Notes under the pieces: model-generated | Told to the model about the DNA's origin: nothing | The model's input: the letters and a program-made list of their open reading frames with translations, nothing else | Database searches by the model: none | Assembly (NCBI GenBank): GCA_014526335.1 | Contig: JACTAT010000002.1 | Span: forward strand, 1,066,876 to 1,130,875 | Origin: Chrysaora quinquecirrha | Lineage: Eukaryota; Cnidaria; Scyphozoa; Semaeostomeae; Pelagiidae | Direction of reading: 5' to 3' | DNA length: 64,000 nt | Shown here: positions 55,525 to 64,000 of the stretch, in pieces | Layout: every line of letters starts with the position of its first letter | How positions within the stretch are numbered: the first letter of the stretch is position 1 | Translations under genes and position numbers: made by a program

Positions 55525-57465
55525 GGTTTGCGACTTTCAGGTTCCAGCTGAACTGCTCCATTGTACTGTGATAAGAAAGTATGCTGAAACAGCGTTCTCT
55601 GTTGATTTCAACAGCAGAGCACCAAGGACAGTTAGACACACTACTCTTAACATCATTCTTTAATCCTGCGGTATTCTATCCACAGTTGCGACAGAGACTT
55701 AGCATTAGCCATATTGGCGTCATGATGGATACACTTTGAGGTCTCATCTTTAAGGTTTTACGTTGTTGAATTTCTATCGTATCCCCTCGAACAACCGATG
55801 TTTGCAAAGCTGATGGCATTGTCTTATAACTTTGAAATCCGGCAAGTTATAGCGTCAACTAAGTTGAACTCAAAAGCAACGACAGCCATAAGGCTGAGGC
55901 TCGTTCGGTCCATAATGTGTAATAGTTACCTTCAATGGTCGTGGGTAAATTGTGACCCAAGTGGCCCCTTGGCCCAAGCAAATAATATTTTGGAGCAAAA
56001 ATAAAGCTGAATAGCGTATCACGTAGATTTAAATACCTCCAAGGGAAATGGTTCCAAACGAGGCTGACCAGCAAATTCATTTAACGCTATCACGCAAAAC
56101 AAAACATACTTTAGATTCAAGCCTTCAGGTTAGAGAAAAAGGGACAACGCGTCGCATCAGATCATTAAGAGGCCACTAAACTCATTAGTGAATACAAAGA
56201 TAATAGGTCTAGTCTAGATAACCAAAAATCAACGTTTCAGTCTGGTTTAGGACAGACAAATTCCGTTGAATTACAGTGTTACGACTATAGCACCCCCAAG
56301 CACAATAACCATCCAAGCTATCAGGTTAAGGCTTAAAAAATTTCATTTTTCCACGGAAAGTGAAAAGTGACGTCGTGAGAAAATGCAGTCAATAAAATTC
56401 CAAACGAATTTCCCGATCTCACCAAAAATTTCTTAATCCTTTTCACACACTCAAGGAACGTAAATGAAAGATGACGTTTAACTGAATTAATCTCATTAAG
56501 TAGGCCTTGAAATCGAGGCAGAGTTCTTATATTTTAAGGCCATGAACTCGAGGCTGTATGTTTTGTTATTGCATTAAACCTTGAAATCGAGGTTGTATTC
56601 TCTGTTATCTCATAAGACTTGAAATCAAGGCTATTTTATGCGCAGGCGATGAGGAAAAGTCTGACAAAACTTCATGTGGTAAATGCTGGGAAAATGCCCT
56701 TTAGCGACATAACAATCAACCTATACTTTTGGGTAGACTTATTACATTGGTCATTCTGTTTGGGGTCGAGCCGGATCTCTACTAAGCGGAATTCCTCGCA
56801 CGAAGAAAAGGGTTTCGTCGCTGAACATGGGCAGTATGTATTGCATTGTTTGAGCTGCCGTCGCAGCGCAACGAATGACGAAAACGAGAAACGACTTCTA
56901 CTGTTCGTAGGAATGTTATTTACGCGAGATCCTGCCTTAGTCTCGGATTGATGAGCGATAACTGGAGCGCATGAAATAAGTCTAAAATTAGGGCATAAAA
57001 TTTGAACCACAGCTTTTTTACAGAATGAGGCCATCATAAAATTCCATAGCGAATTTTCTTGCAGTTATTCAACTTCTAAGTCGCCAGATATGAGTTTTGA
57101 AAACCGATCCTAATTACACGGAATTGCAAGCCTATGATAAATGGCAAATCTGCAGATTCTAGTTTAGGCCTATGACACCAGGCTTCAAGGTACAACGACT
57201 AAGGTCATGAAGCTGCAAGTTCGCAGAAGACTTTTCTCTGAAATCACTATTGAATTGAATTGATCTTCTGAACGACGAAAAAAGAAAGTATCAAAACCCC
57301 GCCGGAATTCCAAAGAAATTTGCAAAACACCTCAGTTGCTCATTTGGCATGGTAACATACAATGTAACCATTGATCAGTGGCATCTTCTAGCACTTATCT
57401 TCCTTATTTATAATCATTGTTTTTGCACTCCGAGTATTACGTATACCGATACTTGGTCCTGATCG
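55525..57465. other. Intergenic, MITE fragments only
   Basis: GATGAGCGATAACTGG near 56950 repeats 1600-1616, and both are followed by ATAAGTCTA. GAAATCGAGGC / CTTGAAATC words recur at 56505-56635. No exon recognised. Confidence 0.4.
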
Positions 57466-57471
57466 CAGTTA

Positions 57472-57617
57472 GACAATCTACAAAAGTCGAAGATTCGCTC
57501 CCAACTAGTTTGAGCTACCGCCATTAACAACAACAACAACAATTTTTGAGTTTACATTTTTTTGACTGAACTGAATTGAGGTGAAGGCAGCGAAAACTAC
57601 GACTCGTGTAGTAAGTC
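57472..57617. mobile_element. TA-flanked MITE of the GACTYAYTACACGAGTC family
   Basis: The right end CTACGACTCGTGTAGTAAGTC is inverted, with drift, at the left (GACAATCTACAAAAGTCG). The core has (AAC)n and TTTACATTTTTTTGA as in 32.1 kb. TA on both sides. Confidence 0.7.
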
Positions 57618-57624
57618 TAGCTCA

Positions 57625-59940
57625 CAGTATCGATGTGGATTAGATGATATTTGCGAGTGCAAAAGAAAGATGAATTTTGAGAGCAGATGAATCCCTCACG
57701 CAGATCCACTCAAAATTCATGTCAGTACAATCAACGCAACACGATACACAACGAAATGCATAAATCAGCATTAGGTAATCGTGGCACCGATGTGGTAATT
57801 TAACACGAAATAAAATGAATTAGCTGATAAGCGTATTTTCCGGGTCGATTCCATTGAGAAAATATCACGCTAAAATGAATTAATTTACGCTGTAGAGGCG
57901 TTGGTAAGAAATCGGATGTTTGCGGTATCTAGCTTACTTTATGCGCATTGAATGCCATATTTCATGGAGTTAAATAAACATTACACATACCACAGTGCAA
58001 GGCATCACCGTTCATCTGAACCCCGACGAAATACTTTTTTTAATTTTCGCGTGGATGGGCCGAAATATCATTTAAAACCGAGGATATTCAGTTTCGACCA
58101 CTTTTCGCTGAAAATATTGAACGAAGACTTGCCTAAGAAACTTCGCCGTAAAAAACTACGCTTGAAAAATAGTGAATGATCGTTTGTTTTCGCGAGCGTT
58201 TGCGATCTTGAATCGCTAGTTCTCGCAACTGCATGCATGCATCGCCGTGTTCAGTTGTTGCTTCATCTTGCTGGAGCCCTGACAAACATTTGTTCAAGGC
58301 GTCAAAAGCTTCGGCAAGCAATTAAGCAACACAGCAGAAATAACTGTATTCTTTGGTGACGCATAACATAATGCAATCGCCCTCTCTAATTAGTGTCATC
58401 GATGCATTTTAAAGCCCGAAGTTGTTCGGATAAATAGGTATAGGTAATTGGTTCGGATATGACTTGACGAGAATCGTTCGGTTAGATCGAGGTTCGGTTA
58501 ATCGAGGTTCGGTTAAATCGAGGTTTGGTTAATCGAGGTTCCGTTAAAGGAGGATGAACTGAAAACATTTGCATTGATGGTATTTTGCTCCGAATAGCAA
58601 TCTGATGTGTTTATAAAGCTGGCATTAACTCAACATAAATTATAGTTAGTATATAGTAATGTATCGATGATTTATTAGTGGCAGCATGCTACTGAGACAA
58701 AGAAATAAATTGCCATCGATTACTGCTCACTGGAAGATTAATCAATAGCAGCTACTTACTAAACCCTATCTAGCAAGCTTATCCGATCACGCAACGCCAG
58801 TACCAAAATTCCACACGTGAAACGAACATGGACGTTTGCTCCAATAACGTTGGGAGCAACACCGCTCCTCTGGGGAAGATGTGGCTTTTGCGACCCTTTA
58901 ATGGGGTTTCATTCCATTTGGTATACGCAATAATAAGGTGGCTCCTTGTCTAAAGTAACTCTACGATAACTCATGTACATGAAGTTGTGCTCTAAATGTA
59001 ATTATTTTTTTAAATGGAAGATAACGAGATGATGATGACCTTCATTTTGTTATATCATGTACTTCTAACTCTACGCGCCTTTATCTTGGCGCGAGGAGAA
59101 GATCGCGATTCCCCCTCTGCCCCATCCCTGCGCTACGTGTGCTAAAAGTGAAGAAAAGTTGTACCGAAATTTCATACGTGTTTATATCGCTCAACAGACC
59201 AGTTAACTTAGGCCACGAAAATAGGCTCAAACTGAGTGCGTGAAAACAACCAAAGCTCTGACAATGAAAGCTTTTGAACCAAGAGGGGTGGTGTGGAAAA
59301 AATTACCCGGCTGCCTTGTTTTGCAAGCATGGCAGGTCTGCGCATTAGTCCATTTCTTTCGTGCATCAGATGAGAGAGACAAAGCCCCCCCAAAACTAAT
59401 ACAAAGTCAGGACAAAAAGGCCTATTTTGCAGTAGCGCGTATTTGTTGTCTTAGGAAAGACTGAAAAAGTACTCAACTTACTTAAACTCAGTTTCTGCAA
59501 GCATTTTCTTCTATATTTGCTCATTGCCCATCATATTTTTCTCTTCGTCGATAGCGAAAGTTTAATGAGTTGAGCTTACAAGATCAGAAAAAGAATCATT
59601 TGAACGACTTCACGCCAGAAGCAATGTTCATCTATTCGTTAAAATTTCGATTGCAAGAACTCCCTTGGGAGATATTCTTATGTTCAGAATATTTAAATTT
59701 GGGACAGTTTTCGCCTCGAGCATGGCATAAACATGCTGCACTGCATGCGCCTAAAAAGTGCCTCCTTGGAGCACAGAGCACAGAGCTGTTTTAAGCCAAT
59801 GCAGCAGGTTTTTCAGATAACAAGCAATGCAACTGATTTATTTCAATTCTGTCGAGCAAAATTTTTGATGCTTCATGTGGTATGGGACGCACAGGCTCTA
59901 TTTCATACAGGACACGGGTAAAAGATCTCGCGCATGCAAT
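57625..59940. other. Intergenic, one short tandem repeat
   Basis: 58484-58547 holds four to five copies of a 15-17 bp unit, ATCGAGGTTCGGTTA. A minus-strand frame at 58133-58321 (LAEAFDALNKCLSGLQQDE) looks protein-like but has no ATG or splice support. Nothing else recognised. Confidence 0.4.
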
Positions 59941-59944
59941 GCAA

Positions 59945-60393
59945 TCAAATAGGTGTTTTCAAAGAGGTCTGGGTAAGCGCGAAATTTTTCTGTAAGATGG
60001 TGGACATCTTGAGTAAGGGAATTCTCTTCACGTGGACCGACAGGAATTGTGATTACTTTAGGAGAAGACATGCAGCAATTTTTCTCCAAATTCACAAAAA
60101 ATGGAGGACAGGAAGGAATCTGCAACAAAAAATGAAAATATCTGCAGAAACTCAGGAAACAGATGCAAGCAACTCATTAAATGATAAACACTCGATTAAA
60201 TGCCTCCCAGGGCACATAAACTGAGAGTTGAATCTTTTCTTTAATTGAACTCCAATTAAGCGTGAATTTGAAGCAAACTTTGCTGCACTATCTCTCCTGA
60301 AGCGACTGCAATACAGGTCGTTGCACGCGGAGAGGATTCCGCCATCTTCCAGAAAAATGTCAGGCCGACCCATACCTCTTTGAAAAGGCCTAT
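59945..60393. mobile_element. Non-autonomous DNA transposon, copy B of the 3.5-kb element
   Basis: The left end GTTTTCAAAGAGGTCTGGGT and right end ACCCATACCTCTTTGAAAAG are inverted repeats of about 45 bp. Internal GACATCTTGAGTAA, GGAATTGTG, GAATTTGAAG and GAGAGGATTCC blocks are shared with 3455-3948. Confidence 0.72.
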
Positions 60394-60911
60394 TTAGTGC
60401 TTGCGCAATGGACAGTTGCGCTGTGACGCCTGAGGTTTGTATTACCAACAGCACACATATACATTGTGCATTGCACTAGAAACGGAACATTTTAACTGTT
60501 GCTTGCACCACAAGACAGTTTATAAACTGGATAGAATCTTAAAAGTAGCTGAGAATAGCTGATATAGGGATTTTCCTCTCATAAAAGCCTCTGTTTGAAA
60601 AAGAGAACATGTGTGTGCTGGAAGGATTTCAAGTTTTCTTTGGTGAATTTTCGACGAGATACCTAAAATAACAGTACATGTACAGTGCCTATAAGCTTTA
60701 TTATGCAAAACCTAGAAACCGCTGAGTGGGCCTCTGTTCCGATAACTGCTAATGCTAAAACTTATACTGTACAAGGCTCTCTCCTTTACACTAACAATTG
60801 AATACAAATAATATTTTGATGCCGATAAAGAGGAGCCTCAGTAAATCAGTAGCCATTTTAGAGCATTAGCCTTTGTAGATCAATCTAGTGTTGAGGCTTG
60901 GAAGTTCATTA

Positions 60912-61032
60912 GACTCACTATACGAGTCTTGAGTTTGCGCTCGCCTCCATTTGATTGTCACTTCACACTGAGCGATTGTAAAAATATCAACTACAACATC
61001 AAGCCGAAGTAGTTGGACTTATGTAGTGAGTG
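60912..61032. mobile_element. 121-bp TA-flanked MITE of the GACTYAYTACACGAGTC family
   Basis: It begins GACTCACTATACGAGTC and ends GGACTTATGTAGTGAGTG, with TA at both borders. It is only 13 bp from the pogo-like element that follows. Confidence 0.72.
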
Positions 61033-61045
61033 TAGCAGTGCAATA

Positions 61046-61629
61046 CAGTTGACATCCGCTATCTCGAACTCTGAAGGGAAACTGGAATTTGTTCGAGATA
61101 GCGAATGTTCGAGATAACGGATGCCCCATATAAATAAAAAAATTATAGTTTTTAAGTTAGAAAAGGAACCCCGATTAACAGGCAGGGTTACTGACCCCAA
61201 ATTTCATCAAACAAGTCAGGTATTTTTTACATAGGGGTCAAAGCTCATCTGCGTTCATCCCTACTATCGGTGAAATTGAGACAATGGCAATGCAGCACAT
61301 CTCGAAAGAGAACAGCTTCATCTATTGTTTACATGGGCAGCATATCACTTAACTGCTACCAATCCCGCCAGGCGAACTTATACATATTTTCCTCCTGTCT
61401 CTTTATCCAGTTCAGCAGAAAATTTGGCAAAGTTCGAGATAAAGAGCAGATTTTCCTCAATGGGAATTCGAAAATGGTTCGAGACAGCAAATGTTCGAGA
61501 TAACGGGGTTCGAGATAGCGGATGATTTTTCTACACAAACCCTTGTACCAAAACGAGGGGAAATGGAAAATCGTTCGAGATAGCGAATGTTCGAGATAGC
61601 GGGCAGTCGAGATAGCCGGATGTCAACTG
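61046..61629. mobile_element. pogo/Tigger-like non-autonomous element, TA duplication
   Basis: It starts CAGTTGACATCCGCTATCTC and ends GAGATAGCCGGATGTCAACTG, with TA at 61044-61045 and 61630-61631. CAGTTGA termini with TA duplications are those of the Tigger group. Subterminal TTCGAGATAGCG / TTCGAGATAACGG units recur four times at the left and five times at the right. It is 584 bp and has no transposase. Confidence 0.85.
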
Positions 61630-61639
61630 TATCTCGATA

Positions 61640-63110
61640 TGGTATCCAAAGAATCGTCCAATTTCACACCTCTTTACATGGGCCTAACATCATATCATCT
61701 TGACTGAGCTTTTCTTGCCATTGACTTCAAACGGGGCAAAGCGAGAACGCGCGGTGAAAGTTTAGAAAGGCAAACGACCCGACTCGTTTTAAATCAAAGA
61801 GCACAACAGCGCCAGACTGTCAGTTGTGGGTCAATATTTGTGCCCTTGAAATCCTGCAAGATCAAAATGCTTGAAAAAGGATTTTGCGTGTAGCGGATTA
61901 TTTGATGACATTCGCTTCGCATTTCTACTGTTAAAATAGACTTTGTACTATCTTGCCATCTCGTGAATGAAAAAAGCATGTTTGCATATATTTGAAAAGC
62001 AACAAGCAGCAAGCAGCATTTCTATACTATTTACAAGAAGCCAATGGCGCCGAGAGGGTGGGGGGGGGGCAGCCTCTCGGCGGCCCTGCAAGCAGAAGTA
62101 CTGAAAGCAGCTTCTATATCGAGACCCTTTAAGATTTCAATCAAAGGTTGCTTAGAGGTTGCTCCAAAAACATGTGGGATCTATCTTTAAAAATGCTTCA
62201 CTTCATACAGAAAGGTCGGACAATCTTCCTAGATGTACCGATCATTAAGTTGGGTACCAGAAAGACGTTTTTGCATCAATGTCTTAAAATCTTATGTGCG
62301 TTTCCAAACGTCCTATTAATTCATTTGAAATCCCAGAAAATCCCTAAAAGTCCTATTGAAAGGAAATTGAAAACATTTTGCAAAGGGTACCAACCCTCTC
62401 GAACATGCTAACCATACCCGAGGCATATTTAGTGAGTGGCAGTTTTCGCTGCCGTTAAATTAATTCGAATCATTCTAACAATTGTAAAAAGTTTTTGTTG
62501 TAGCTGATGACGGCAGCTCAACTGCAAACTACAGTGGTGGCTGTGTCAAGTGTGGATTGAGCAGGTGTGGTAAAAAAGGGAACTACATCGTAGCAAATCT
62601 ACGACTTATATAGGGAATCTGACCCTACCCTCCCATTCTTCATACCTAAAAACATAGGTTAAGTTTCAAGATTTTTGTCATCATATGCAGGTGACTAAAT
62701 GGTACAATCTTTGTTTTGAATAAGCAGCAGCTCAATAACAAACTAGGGCTGGATTGACCTGAACATTAAGCAACTCGAGGGCTCAGTTGAATTACTGTAA
62801 GCAACTATAAGAAGTCAAACAACCAAGGTAATAGCATTCATGTCAAAATAAATATGTTGACGTGAAAAGATATAACAGTTAGGTAACGTGTCTCAACTTA
62901 CTGTCTCCCAAAAGTCTTGTGCTGTAGGCCTTACAGTTGATGATTTTGATCTGTGTGAAGTCAGGGGTGGTTGTTAGGTACAAACGATGTTACGCAACTT
63001 TTCAGAAACTTTGAGGGCTGAGATGACCAAAGTTCTGAAGGGGTTCTAATCAACTTATAACGCTGGAAAAAGTCCAGTTAAGTCTATTGGCTTATTGACA
63101 CTCATATGAA
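61640..63110. other. Intergenic, nothing assigned
   Basis: No exon recognised. The plus-strand frame at 62148-62411 has no known domain. Confidence 0.35.
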
Positions 63111-63116
63111 CTATGA

Positions 63117-63172
63117 GATGCGAAATAAGTTCATATGAGTCTATTGACACTCATATGAACTTATTTCGCATC
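63117..63172. repeat. Perfect 24-bp inverted repeat, 8-bp loop
   Basis: 63117-63140 (GATGCGAAATAAGTTCATAT plus GAGT) is the exact reverse complement of 63149-63172. An extra ACTCATATGAA copy precedes it at 63099, so the unit is partly duplicated. Confidence 0.88.
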
Positions 63173-63179
63173 TTCATCA

Positions 63180-64000
63180 TTTGAAAATAAGGAGAGAATT
63201 TGAACGGACGCAAGATTTCTAGCGTCCCATGCAAAAACCGACGAACGTACCGGGTTAAAGCAGTATTGGTAGACAATGTATGCAACAATCAGCAAAGCCA
63301 TTATATCAACCATAGCCAATAGAAATAGGACTCTTTTCTATTGACTATGTATCAACAGAACTCTACCTTCCCTTTCTAAGAATATAAATAATTGACAGTG
63401 AGCCAGCTTGCAACTTCATAGCCACATCTTAATTTCTCGCTAATTTTAAGCATTATTCCGTAAGATTTCAATATATTGATTTTAACAGCTAAAATTAATT
63501 TAAATATCTATTTCTCTTGAATATAAATAAACTAAGAAGTGAATGAAACTGATTTATAGTTCAAAAGTTTACTATTTTTCTACGAAACCCCTCACAAGAA
63601 ATTCTATAACCCTCTGTCAGCAAGAAAAAGTTGACTAGTATATACTTAGCACAAAAATTTAGGCCTAAAAGCTCTCGTACGTTTACTTAGTGTCTTTTAG
63701 GCCCATTATATTAACAAGTAGAATGCTGGCAGCCCTAATAAGTACTGGTTTCGGAGAAATATATATGTGTGTATACACGAGGAAATGAGCAGATTAGCGA
63801 GTGTTCAAAGGTCTGAAGATGGTATTACACCAGTCTCGTGTTCCGCTCATAAAATATCCCTCCAAACAAAAGTACACAGCCCCAACCCTATCCTAACAAC
63901 ACCCTATCCCATCATAGCCATCCTTTAACCATAAGCTCCGAACTATAAACTCCTAGCATCACTACAGCCCTCGCCCTAACTTCGATTCTTGCCAACAAAA
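63180..64000. other. Window end, nothing assigned
   Basis: AT-rich, no exon or repeat border recognised. Confidence 0.35.

Noticed and set aside
58133..58321. Minus-strand peptide LAEAFDALNKCLSGLQQDE...
   Set aside because: Composition is protein-like, but there is no ATG, no convincing splice acceptor and no match I can name.

Overview
This window is nuclear DNA from an animal, most likely a cnidarian and probably an anthozoan such as a stony coral; that last step is inference from repeat types I recognise, not from a marker gene. It is eukaryotic: there are GT..AG introns, tRNA-derived SINEs, LINE remnants, and many short inverted-repeat transposons flanked by TA, TTAA or 9-bp duplications. 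Most long open frames are not genes. Several are artefacts of tandem repeats whose units are not multiples of three.

Left part (1-13 kb, minus strand): the key gene can only be assembled exon by exon. Fourteen small exons, most under 100 bp, run from an ATG at 12791 down to 2317 and encode dynactin subunit 2 (dynamitin, DCTN2). At least two internal pieces and the last exon were not found, and the 3' end probably lies left of the window. Its introns are packed with SINEs and non-autonomous DNA transposons, while the exons I found are intact.

Middle (19-37 kb, plus strand): three rhodopsin-class GPCR loci. One is an intact single-exon gene (19076-20035). One is a paralogue that lacks TM1-TM2 and starts exactly at the TTAA edge of a piggyBac-type element, so its only ATG lies inside the transposon (30938-31795). 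One is a two-exon receptor (34289-36740) with a single-base deletion in an A run before TM6.

Right part (37-64 kb): a 1.1-kb minisatellite with a 22-bp unit and an internal orientation flip; a 1.9-kb foldback element whose arms contain 25-bp tandem repeats; an intronless PRSS23/PRSS35-like secreted serine protease on the minus strand (47257-48525); and many MITEs. Well-delimited ones include a 415-bp element with a perfect 9-bp target duplication, a pogo/Tigger-like element with TA flanks, and two recurring TA-flanked families. Two 155-bp near-perfect hairpins at 21.0 and 53.3 kb both carry, on the minus strand, a CUGANGA / stem / GAA arrangement resembling a hammerhead-ribozyme core. This is the most speculative but most unusual signal. 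The genes do not form a shared pathway: a dynein-dynactin subunit, sensory or peptide-type receptors and a secreted protease are simply neighbours in repeat-rich DNA.
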